Of a DNA stretch of 64,000 nt, positions 50,792 to 61,091 are shown piece after piece. The notes below the pieces were generated by a model. That model made no database searches and had not been told where the DNA came from. It was given only the letters and a program-made list of their open reading frames with translations. Within the stretch, counting starts at the first letter, position 1. Every line of letters begins with the position of its first letter. Made by a program: the position numbers and the translations under genes. The DNA comes from Streblospio benedicti (Eukaryota; Annelida; Polychaeta; Spionida; Spionidae), in NCBI GenBank assembly GCA_019095985.1, contig CM032666.1:57529887-57593886 (forward strand), written 5' to 3'.

Positions 50792-53700
50792 ATGGCATCT
50801 GTGGGTGACCTGTTTGTAGTTTTTGCTGTGTTCCTACAGGCAATACTGGCAGAATCCAACGTCTACATCTCTAATGGTAAGTCACACGAATACTAGGGGA
50901 GTTTGTAACAGAAAGTTGCTTTCAAGTCCTACAAAAAAGACAATAACAGAGAAGTGTCTTCATTTCGGTTACAGCATTATGAGCATTACCCTTCTGAAAT
51001 TGCTGTATTATATTGTAGTTTTGAAAACCCTATGTTGGGCAGATTGTAAATGAATACCAATGATTATTTCGGGCTATCCTTTTATTGTTTTCTTCACTAT
51101 CGTCTGGTTGGTATTTCCGTATTAAAATGTTAAAGTATTCACACAGTAATGATTCATGATCTTTTCATAGCATGTGTGTTTGTTGTTTTGTTACAGCCAG
51201 TAGCAGCCGTAAGACTGTCCCCGCTTATTTATGTTTTAACCCTAAACCAATGATTATGCTCTAAGGTCCATTAGCGGCAAAACATTACAATTACAAGATG
51301 GACTCAACTATTTCATTTCATATCCTTTCCCCCCAAATAATGATACCACACATCTGTTGTTTATTTTGTGTATGGACCTTGTGAACCTAGCATGTAGTTT
51401 GATACCAGCCCACATGTGGTCTGGATAGAGAGGTTATACTGCATCAAGATTCATCATCTTTGTTTAAACTCATGCAAAGAACCAATGTTTTGAGAGCTCA
51501 CCTTAAGTTTTCGGTCATATTCGCATGACCTCCCCCCCATAGTGCACCATCACGAGATCGTGGTGTGATGAACTCAGCCCCCCCCCCAAAGATGTTCTTT
51601 TAAACTGAGATGATGAATGAAAAGGTTTAACCTAAGATGAGAAATGAGAAATTGAACAAATGGATACAGTAAAACCTCCAATTAAGACCAACTCTCTATT
51701 GACACCACCTCTATAACAAGACCACTTTCCTGCTCCCCAAATCTTCATAAAGCTACCAAAATGAGACTCTGTACAGACACCACCTTTCGATTGAGACCAC
51801 CTAATACCGCTCCCAAAGCTGGTCCAAACAGAGACGTTCTACTGTTTATCATTCTTTTTCATGTAATTTCCCTGGTTATAATGACCAAGAATTATCCTAT
51901 AAGCCGGAGAGGGTTATCACCCCTCTTCGAAAAGTGGTGATACTATGGTTATCATGCTTGTACTCAGCCGGACTACTTTTTCACATTTTAAAAAACAGTG
52001 TTGCAATTGTTTATAAAAGAATGATAAATAGAAAACCGGGTTCGTTGAGTAACATGATTACGTTATCAGGATTCGTTCTTGTGGCGCATCAGGCTCACCC
52101 GGTTTTGTCCACATCCAGCATATCACATTACTCCTATGTACTGCAGGCACGTCCACCACCACCTGCGCCTCCACGCGGGGGTCGCGGGGCTTCTCCGTGC
52201 ACACCAACGCCTCCTCCTCCGCCTCGGCTGTCGAGTGCACGTGCACTCTGGTGCTGCTGCCCTGTGACGTCATCAGGACGCTCAGCCTGGACGTCCTCAC
52301 AGTCAGCATAGGTGAGCGGGGGGGGGGGGGCGTTATGCTCAGTGCAGAATGGGCATGAACAAAATCATGGGGTAAGGGGTGAAAGGTCCACTTGATTGGG
52401 GTCAATAAGGGGTACACTTATGATGGACTTTAGTCATTTAACAGTAGAACATCGTTAATCTCAACTTTGCTGATCTCAAAATTACTATTATACAATACAA
52501 TACAATATAATACAATACAATACAATACAATACAATACAATAATGATTTTTATAGCACAAATTCCAATAAATGTTCGTTCATGTACGCTTGTAGGCCTCC
52601 TTAAACAAATGGTGCGTCAATTGGGTTTTAAAAATGGTAACAGTCTTTTTTAAATTTCAATGTTAGTTCTAACAAACCACACCGTGACCAAATATCAGTT
52701 AATTATCTCAATCATTTGGCTGATTCCGTACATGTTCCAAATAAATGTAAATGTAATTGTGTTAGTTTATAGGCGTGATTCTCTCTTTGCTCTCACGACT
52801 TTACATTTCACACCAGGTGATTGGTACACAAATGTCTCGCATACTTGCACTGGCAGCACATTCAGCCCACAATGCTAATCACTCACACAATAACACACTC
52901 TTTCCACTCAATAACCTGTACCTAATGAACGTGTAGGTGTAACGGTGCGGCGTGCAACTATTTAGGGATGAGTTTGCTCAACACCCACAACTTGACCCCA
53001 CCGAACCCATGACCTTATAATCACAAGTCCAACATCCTATCCACTCGGCCACTGAAGCAGAGATAGCGAATTTCTATTGTATTACTTTGAGATGGAGAAT
53101 TCATTTGGAGCTTTGAGACTAGAATCAGATAGTTCAACCACGTTCAGTGATATTTCTTATTAAGGTTACAGACGATTGCAGTGTTTCTTGTGCGATACCA
53201 ACATGTGGGCTGTCACACAAATCACGCTGATGACTTTCACCAACCACACTATGGGCAAAACCCTTACTTTATTACTGCCGCTCTCATCCAGCTACTACAA
53301 GTCTACAAACTAACTAGTCAATATCCCTCAAACTTCCGCTTTCTCAAAATTTATGCAATATTAGATAGAAAGCAAGTTTAGAATGACATTAGGAGAAAAC
53401 GACCCGTTTATCTCGAGTTCTCATAGCTCACATTTATGGATAACTCACTTCCTTCACGTGTAATGCCGTTTGACACATCTGTAATTTTTACCTGTGTACG
53501 TCTCTTTTATGAGCTCATAGACTTTTATTCTATATTAAATAAATAGCAATTCTATGCAGTATGATGTTTTTGTTTGTTTTTTAACTAAATAATGTCAATG
53601 TTTCAATCAAACAAACATACAATCAAATCAATCCTTTTCTGATATATCAAAGTTCTGATAACTCGTGATCATCACTCAAACCCTTGCCTTCGAGTTAAGC

Positions 53701-56700
53701 GGGTCCGACTGTATTTCCGATGTTTCCCACTTCTAAACACTTGCAGTTTTTACATTGACGAGCTGCCAAATGATAAAACATTTCATGAATTGCGACATCG
53801 TCCTCCATTGTAGTGATTCAACGGTGAATGGTTTGTAAAACCTTTTCAGCGTGTTTCTGTTGAACAATAAGTGTTTCTATATTTACCTTCATTATAAATA
53901 GAATGTCATCACGATAAGATATGAGGTTAGATGAGAGGTGGTCTTCTTACAAGATTGTGGTAGCTTTATTTATTGCATCCAAACTTGAAGGTAGGGCACT
54001 AAAGTATTCTAAGATTTTGAAACCTTGCGTTTTCGGAAGCAGTTTTCATACAAAGTATGGTGAAGGAAGGGAAATGAAAATGTATGAGAGCGGGTGAGGG
54101 CTTAAAAACAGAGGAATGTGGGATTTCAAGCAAGTATGATGTGGGGACAAAATGCTGAAAAATGGCTGGATATGGAAAATCAAGCCAAAAATATTAGTGT
54201 TGTGGGATTTCTTGACTCCTCATAAACTCCCAAAATGAGTTATCCATAAATTCAACTTATCAGGGGTTGCTTGTAAATATGTATTTTTGCTACATAGTTT
54301 TATACTATAGTTATTCTATATTATAATTGTATGACGTGTTACAATAACGCCTACTTGAGTGGTTCAAATATGTTATTTGTTTCTGATTTCGATAGATGAA
54401 AATTAATGTCATTCTCATGTTTGAACTTGAGACTCAATTTTATTCTGCTCTCTTTCTCTCTGTTACCGCAAGCAAGCTCCTACCATTGTATTCACATAGC
54501 TAAAGACAGATTTTACAAATCTACACTTCCATTTGACTATTGAATGTGATACTATTATAAATAGATATATTTGACATATATGAGAATATATGTACAACTA
54601 TCGTTTTGACCCCGGTAGGTGACGCCCTCGCGAGCGAGCGTCCCTGTTTCACCGTCCCACACTGCAACAGCGGGGCCGCCCTGACGCCACGTCGTCATGA
54701 CAAGGCGTGCGTCGAGATCGCCCCCGATGACGCCGACACCGTGCGCCTCCACTTCGCTGCCCGGCACTTCTCCGTCCACCACAATGGAGGCTTCCAGAAG
54801 TTTGAGGCACCGGAGTTTTACAACGTAACCATTGATTGGTCGACGGGATCGACCAATCCGGCACCAGCGCTGACCATGGTCTGCAGTCCCATGGTGCAGG
54901 TGAGGTCGCTACCTCTGTAGTATGAGCACCTGTGTAACAATGAATGTAAAACATAAATATTGTGTCTTTTACTAGAAGTTTTAGAGTTTCTGGATTCATA
55001 ATTTGTGAATTCCAACATAATATTGGTAGCTCAGAAACTTACTTACTTTTGCAACAAGGAGCAACAGTTGAAGCGGAAACGTTTCCCCGAAACATACCAC
55101 TTTGGTGTGAAAATGTAAGTTTCTGAGCCACCAACATTATGTTGGAATTTATGTATAAATATGGTGGTTAGTCGGGATCTAAGTCTTGTTATCACTACTT
55201 TCCATTTTACACCAGGTCATTGACACAGTTGTTGATAAATTGATCATTTCTCATATACAATGCTAATCACTCACGTTTTCAAAACAAAGAGGCAATGAGC
55301 CGTACCTAGTTAACATGTAGATTACACAGCATACCTATTTAGGTATAAGTTTGCTCAACACCCACCACCAGACCCGACCATGAATTGAACTCACGACCTT
55401 CCTGTGGAATCACACTCACGACCACCCTGTTGCGAGTCCAACCCCCTATCCACTTGGCCACAGAAGCACCCAAGCCCATAAATGCTGTTTTGTGTGAAAT
55501 GGGAAAGCTATCTGTATATTTGTACATGTTACCCTCTCCGCCCCGCAGCCCCCCGTGGCTGGGTTCCTGCTGACCGGCGGTCAGCTGGTGGGGCTGGTGG
55601 TCGGGCTGCTGCTCGCCGCCGCCCTCGTCATCGCCGCGCCCGTCACTGTCGCCATGGTGATCGCAGCCAGACGGTGAGGACCAGGGTCTGTTACGGGTCT
55701 GCTTGCTAATAATCTAGCTGAGAGAACCATTCTAATTAGTCTCGATCATCCAGAATCTTGTATGGTTGTCACCTACCAAGATATATCATATCAGCCTGGT
55801 TGTCCAAGGCTACATTCTAATATGGTCAATGGATTTTTTAAGACAATGTTTTATGTAAGATATAAACAAATATACTAGCTATGCTAAAAAAGCCTACTAA
55901 AATCGACTAATAAAACCACACTATTTGACTTTTCCACAAGACCTTTCCTTAAGAAACAATGTCAATAAAAAAAGTTTTATGTCTTAAAATCTCACTTTCC
56001 AGGAAGAAGAAGAGCAGCCAGGTGCCAGAAAAACCCGCCGGTTACAGCGGTTACACCAGACAGCCACCAGACGACGCCCTGGACGCCGAGGCTGCACCGC
56101 ACCGCCACCGGTCAGCCTCGACCGTTTCCGTGCTCTCGGGGGTGTACTGCCAGATCCAGGAGAGCAAGATGACCGGCAGATCCGGGATGCGATCCACCGG
56201 GTCCCGAGCGTCGTTCCAGGAGTTTGAAGACATCGCGGAGGAGCTGGAGGACAGTGATAGAGAGAAGAGAAAGTCTGGTGAACAGCAGCAGCTGCCGGGG
56301 GAAAAGTTAGGTCACAAAGTGCAGAGCATCGAGAACACTCAAGACTTCAAAACATGTACAGTTCAAAAGCGAAATAAGTGGAAAGTTAGGGATAAGAACA
56401 ACCAGTATGTGTTTATGGAAAAGGAAATCAGAACTTCCGACTTTGGTGACAGCAACAAAGATGATAAGAAACTCAGCAAAGTTTTCATGCTGGATCTGTC
56501 AACCGTTGGGGTGAACGAAGATTCCGCATCAATCGGCTCAGCCAATGAAACCACTGATTCGCCGAGTCCGCGAATAAACAAGGGCAAAGGTTCCATTGAA
56601 ACATTTTCTTTTCTAAATCCTTTAAAAGATCAGCCTATGTCTATGATACCAGAGACCAGTGAAGCGCGGCAGAGAATTTCCACGTGGTCGTCCAACAGTG

Positions 56701-57274
56701 CATATCCGGTCTCGTCCGTGTCGTCTGATGTGGCCATCTCACCAGTGTCAGACGTGGATGTGGAAGAATTCTTCGCCGCGAAGACAGCCGCCTCGTGGCA
56801 GCACGCAGACAACAGTTACAGTCCAGCAGACAAAGCAGCTCAACCACAAGACATGAACCGAGACAACAAAGTTGGCAATAATGATCGTAACGGCATCATA
56901 AGTGAGCCTGAAGATGGCGATTGTCCAATAGATGACAGCATTCGCATGTGTAACGTCATGGCGAATCTCTCACAATGCAATGTAAGTGAAGAATCCACAG
57001 CCGGTGAACAGACTACTGAGCTTGACATCAACGATGGCCACGAGCAGCACCCGTCCTACAATAATGGGGAATATTACATGCACAAACGAAGCAGCTCGGC
57101 GGACAACATGATCTGTATGGGCGTCAGTCAACTGCACAACATGAAAGCAAAGTCCAGCAGTAAATCCCTGCTTCACAAACACAACAGTGTTGACGATGGC
57201 TTCAGTGGTCGGGGTGAAGTAGAAGCGGAGAGGGATCACAGTGTTTCCATGAAGAAGCAGAGCAATTCACCACC
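50792..57274 (+). CDS. Second 8-Cys type I membrane receptor, paralog of the first; 3' end in gap (5+ exons)
   Basis: Exons by GT-AG and phase: 50792-50876, 52147-52311, 54619-54899, 55549-55673, 56003-57274 (runs into N). At least 642 residues. Signal peptide MASVGDLFVVFAVFLQAILA. Ectodomain cysteines at 35, 59, 61, 68, 93, 99, 114 and 172 match the eight of the first receptor in order, including the C-x-C. Membrane helix is about 190-217 in a phase 0/2 exon, as in the paralog. The tail shares SVLSGVYCQIQESKM (Y267) with the first receptor, then is Ser/Asn-rich with Y354-VFM (YxxM, PI3-kinase type) and Y571-NN (YxN, Grb2 type). No ITAM or NxxY repeat is seen before the gap. The internal ectodomain intron lies between Cys4 and Cys5 in phase 1, against Cys5/6 in phase 0 in the paralog. 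Function as a surface receptor is inferred. Confidence 0.82.
51666..51844 (-). mobile_element. Short TIR element in intron 1 of the second receptor gene
   Basis: A 179-bp minus-orientation copy of the 'gaggttctactgt' family, 'acagtaaaacctccaattaa' to 'cagagacgttctactgt', with 'cataaagctaccaaaatgag' inside. Confidence 0.87.
52480..52640 (-). mobile_element. LINE 3' end with (ATTGT)n tail
   Basis: Read on the minus strand it contains 'caccatttgtttaaggaggcctacaag', 'aacatttattggaatttg' and a pentanucleotide run. It matches the 3' ends at 5135-5310 and 7805-8010. The plus-strand (TACAA)n microsatellite at about 52485-52540 is therefore the retrotransposon tail. Confidence 0.8.
52799..53058 (-). 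mobile_element. tRNA-derived SINE (family 1) in intron 2
   Basis: The minus strand begins with a tRNA-like head, 'gtggccgagtggatagg' (A box) and 'ggtcatgggttcg' (B box). The body has 'gggtgttgagcaaact' and 'gtgagtgattagcattgt', and the 3' end reads 'acctggtgtgaaatgtaaag'. All blocks recur in order at 55198-55467. The head resembles Ser/Leu-type tRNAs. Confidence 0.85.
53059..54618. other. Remainder of intron 2, nothing recognised
   Basis: AT-rich intronic sequence of the second receptor gene. No further exon fits the phase-1 junction between 52311 and 54619. Confidence 0.5.
55008..55149. mobile_element. 142-bp MITE with 35-bp terminal inverted repeats, intron 3
   Basis: 'aattccaacataatattggt...cttac' (55008-55042) is inverted at 55115-55149 with about three mismatches. 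The 72-base centre is unique. Only a few tens of bases separate it from the SINE at 55198. Confidence 0.88.
55198..55467 (-). mobile_element. tRNA-derived SINE (family 1) in intron 3
   Basis: Second copy of the 52799 SINE. The head reads 'gtggccaagtggataggggg' and the body contains 'gggtgttgagcaaactta' and 'gtgagtgattagcattgta'. The 3' end reads 'acctggtgtaaaatggaaag'. The B-box region is duplicated ('ggtcgtgagtgtgattcca' and 'ggtcgtgagttcaattcat'). Confidence 0.85.
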
Positions 57275-57374
57275 NNNNNNNNNNNNNNNNNNNNNNNNNN
57301 NNNNNNNNNNNNNNNNNNNNNNNNNNNNNNNNNNNNNNNNNNNNNNNNNNNNNNNNNNNNNNNNNNNNNNNNNN
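57275..57374. other. Assembly gap (100 N)
   Basis: Exactly 100 N. The last visible exon of the second receptor enters it from the left in open frame, and the minus-strand EGF gene points into it from the right, so real missing sequence is probably well over 100 bp. Confidence 0.99.
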
Positions 57375-57451
57375 GAGAGCCTATGTTATAATTTTCTAAT
57401 CAAATTGTGTATTGCTAATGTATGTCAATCACCAATCAGTTTCTTACATAC

Positions 57452-59025
57452 CATTACAGTCCTTTCCATTAGGGGAGAGTACAAATCCAGGATTGCATTC
57501 ACAAGTGATTGGGTCTCCAGCATTTGCACCCGGCACACATTTATGAGAGCAGTCTCCATTGTTGATGCTGCAGTCGATATGCTGCATGGATCCATCCACA
57601 CAAGTGCATGTGGCTGCTCCATTAAAAATGAAAAGAGAATTACTGTCTGTATGACTATTGTGGTGAATGCAAAGCTTGGATTATTTTCATAGTCCGTCTA
57701 CTGGAATTCTTTTTTACACTGCACATTTATTCAGTGTTACAATAACCACCCGTGGGTTAAGAAGTGCCTTTTTAGTGGGGAATATTTGACTAGATTTAAA
57801 TCAAAAAGCAAAATATTATACTTGTTTTTCTTACTTGGCAATGTAAAACCGTATGCCTGACGTTTAAAATGGTGCTGGACATTTTGGCAGTGGGGCCTCT
57901 GATTGGTCGGATTTTGAGCTTCAGTTCCACAATATTAACGATGGTTGTATCACTGCCCAAATAGCCGTGAGATATGACAATGTTTTTTCCAAAAACTTTT
58001 GGAACTGATATTTTGAAAATTTTAATTTTTATTAGAAAAGGAAAAGGTAGTATCGAAACGTTAAAATAATAAAGTAAATAAAATTTCGAACAACATAAAT
58101 TTAATTTTAATTTAATTTAGACCACGTTAAAGCAGCAAAAATAGAACAAAGTACAAAAGAAAATGCGACCACATGCTCCATACCATATTCTACAAATATT
58201 GTATACTTTTTTCAAATCGTTTCTAATAATTACAATTTTTCGTTTACAAATAGAATACATGTCAACTTTAGAATCGACCATGGCATGATACTGAATTGTA
58301 TTCATATTGTTACGGATCAGTGTTACAGCTTTTGTCCATCAATACTTGTAAAATCGTGTAGTCATGGATATTGATTGATAGATGCTGTAAAAACTATATA
58401 TAAACAGAGATAGCTTCACATAAAAAAAAGTTTCATGTGGAGGACATCCTAAGGCTTCAAAAAATGTAGTTTCATTAAGAGGTGGGGGATAACGAAAAAA
58501 CTATATCTCGACCGTGCCCTATAAGAGTTTCTTATTCATGTTTGTTTATATGGTATAAAAAGACAAAGGAGTCATAGAATTCAGCAATGCATTATCCTTT
58601 CATTTGGTTAGTTTATGGTCATAGTTTATCATATGCAAGACGTTTGGTGGAGGACGCAATACAATAGTGTTGTACTTAATTTCATCAGAGTGTTTTATTT
58701 TTGCCAGTTACCATATCTGTACGAGATAAGCAGCCATACAATGTATCAAATTCAACTATATTTCCCATTGTCATGTTTTGTATTTATTGTTGCTATTAAT
58801 GTTTTACCTAACAATTGGGAATCCTCGGATGTTTACATTACTATCACAACAGTCTGTTGAGCTCTGAAACATTCCAAATTATTCCGAGTGCTTACCTAAT
58901 GATGAAGTCGTCTGTGTTCGTTCATCAATAGTCGTTGGTGTCGGTTCACCAATAGTTGTCGGTGTCTGCTCACCTATAGTGGCCTGGATTTCGGCAATAG
59001 TGGTCTTGAGTCCATCAATGTCAGT
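57452..59025 (-). CDS. EGF-like domain protein, partial (two internal exons)
   Basis: Minus-strand exons 59025-58896 (130 nt, acceptor ctgcag, donor g|gtaagc) and 57613-57452 (162 nt, acceptor gagcag, donor g|gtatgt) join in phase 1. The first encodes a likely helical start (TDIDGLKTTIAEIQATIGE) and three ~8-residue Thr/Pro units such as TPTTIGEP. The second encodes one EGF-like domain: C-x-C-x8-C-x6-C-x3-C-x11-C-x-C-x12-C overall, with 'CECNPGFVLSPNGKDC' as the typical C-terminal half. A symmetric phase 1-1 exon is standard for EGF modules. The protein is extracellular by family knowledge. Both termini are missing: upstream exons lie beyond 59025 and downstream ones in or beyond the gap. Family assignment beyond EGF-like is not possible. 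Confidence 0.75.
57830..57985 (-). repeat. Dispersed repeat family R1, copy 3
   Basis: In reverse complement this reads 'cattgtcatatctcacgg', 'gtggaactgaagctcaaaat', 'ccaatcagaggccccactgcc' and 'acattgccaagtaag', matching 21050-21320 and 22360-22600. It lies in the intron of the EGF gene. Confidence 0.65.
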
Positions 59026-59097
59026 CTGCAGGAATCAAAGATACCAATTTGTGTGAATGCATTGTAAATATTTGTTTTTGTGTGAAAGAATCATTAA

Positions 59098-60078
59098 ACC
59101 TCTTTGGAATGTCATGGTCAGTATGGGTATTCTGCTGCATCTGGTCTCCCCCTTATCAGGAATCTTTACCAACAGCAGAAAGCCACTGTCTCAACATTAT
59201 ATGAAAAGACTGATCTGTTTGCCATAGGCCAAGGTGTACGCCTTGGGTGCATATTATACCCTCACCTGTTCAGCCTGTACTCTGAACAGATAATGAGTGC
59301 TCTTGAAGATCATGATGGTTCAGTGAAAATTGGTGGTAAGGTGATAACCAATCTTCGCTATGCAGATGACATAGTGCTAGTAGCAAGTACGATGGAAGAA
59401 CTGTACAGACTCACCAGGAAAGTACAAGTAGCCAGCAAAGCAGCAGGACTTTTCTTGAATGTCAAAAAAAAAACAAAGTCATGAAAATCAAGGTCAATGA
59501 CAATCTAGACCAGCGAGATCTTGTTCTAGGCAATGACACGGTTGAATGTTAGTGAGTTTTGTTACCTCGGGACATTGTTCATAAACAATAACAATGACTC
59601 CAAGAAAATCAGAATAAGAATCACCATTGCAAAACAAGCTACTGTCTCTCACCTCACCACTATCTGGAAAGGTAAGTGTATCACACTTCACACAAAGTTG
59701 AAAATACTTCACTGTATGATCTTCCCGATTGCCACGAATGGTGCTGAGTGCTGGGTAACCAAGACAGTGGACAGAAAAAGACTATTTATTTGAACTATGG
59801 TGTTATGGTCGTCTACTATGAATCAGTTGGACTGGGCACAAAACCAATGATTACGTCATCAATAAAGTAGGGGGAGCCTGTGCCTTCTGAACAATGTCGA
59901 CCACAGAAAACTGACATTTGTCCGGCCACCCGTTACCAGGACAACATAAAAGATATATTTGGACTACCTTTTTGTGGAGTTCTACAGAATGGCTGGAGAT
60001 AGAAGTGTTTGACGAAGATTCACTGAGGGTGCCACGAAAGGTCGGATCCACTACCGCTTATGATGATGATGATGAATC
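59098..60078 (+). mobile_element. RTE-like LINE fragment, decayed
   Basis: The frame at 59104-59484 encodes RT blocks 'LIRNLYQQQKATVSTLYEK', 'GQGVRLGCILYPHLFSLYSE' and the catalytic 'LRYADDIVLVAS'. The frame at 59533-59793 continues with 'FCYLGTLF' and 'MIFPIATNGAECW', typical of the region after RT in RTE/BovB-type LINEs. The end encodes 'GATKGRIHYRL'-like residues followed by a (GAT)n tail at about 60059-60075. At least two frame breaks and loss of the 5' half show it is inactive. It lies 72 bp from the EGF-gene exon, antisense to that gene. Confidence 0.85.
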
Positions 60079-60729
60079 ATTAACCCTAATTCATGAATGA
60101 GGGAATCCGCCTATGTGTAACGTGCTGCAGGCAACACACATAGAAACATATAAATATAACTTTATTCTTCAAATTCCATGGGATCAATTCACTAGCAAAA
60201 ACCAAACACTATCTGCCCTAAAACATTCATACAACTTCTGTTCTTTATCCCAGTACTACTAATCTTATATACAACACGATATGATTTAAAAACAAGTACA
60301 ATTTTGAAAGGTGTGACTATGATTCACAAAAACCACGAAAATTCAAAAATATATTTTAGCATTAATATTGAATATGTGAGCATTTCCTATACATAGTGAC
60401 ATACAAAAATGCTGCTTTTTATTTTGCAGTTTATTTCGGGAAAATCTGATACAAATTGGTAAAGTCATCATGATTTTAGTGAGTGTACTGCATCGTTACG
60501 GAAATTTCAAATTTTTAAACAAAAATTCTGATACTTTGGGAATGTCTTGGAATGATATATTCAAAGAGGGATTAGAATTGAATTATTTGTTAAGATTTGA
60601 CCTAAAATAGGTATAAAATCCAATAAATATTTATATTTTTCTTAAACTGAAATTTACACGTATCAATAAATACTATTTTTTGAAGATTTCTTTACAATTA
60701 TTACTATGTATCAAAAAAATCATACCAAA
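60079..60729. other. AT-rich, nothing recognised
   Basis: No exon or named repeat was found. It may contain upstream intron sequence of the minus-strand EGF gene. Confidence 0.45.
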
Positions 60730-61091
60730 GAGCTATTTCTTCAATATACCATTATCCAAATAATCTTATAAAATACTTGTCTAGTTGTACTCTTTGACCA
60801 TTTATTAATGTATTTTTGTGCAAAAACAGAAAGATCAAAAAAACACATTTGTTCCTAGTGCTATTAGTATTTGTAATGTTAACTTTATGCTAATTAACAA
60901 ATCAGCTTAAGAGCTATTTTTTCAATATACCATTATCCAAATAATCTTACAAAAATACTTGTCTAGTTGTACTCTTTGACCATTTATTAATGTATTTTGT
61001 GTAAAAAAACAGAAAGATAAAAAACACATTTGTTCCTAGTGCTATTAGTATTTGTAATGTTAACTTTATGCTGATTAACAAATCAGTTTAA
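60730..61091. repeat. 181-bp tandem duplication abutting the TTAA element
   Basis: 60730-60910 and 60911-61091 are nearly identical, both beginning 'gagctattt' and ending 'caaatcag[ct]ttaa'. Each unit ends in TTAA, and the second TTAA (61088-61091) is the target site of the adjacent transposon. Confidence 0.9.

Noticed and set aside
50623-50859. Minus-strand open frame with 17-residue repeats
   Set aside because: Explained by the 51-bp tandem repeat, whose period preserves frame. No start or splice evidence supports a protein.
57375-57692. Continuation of the second receptor's frame after the gap
   Set aside because: The plus-strand translation after the gap has no similarity to the tail, and the same bases encode the EGF-like exon on the minus strand.
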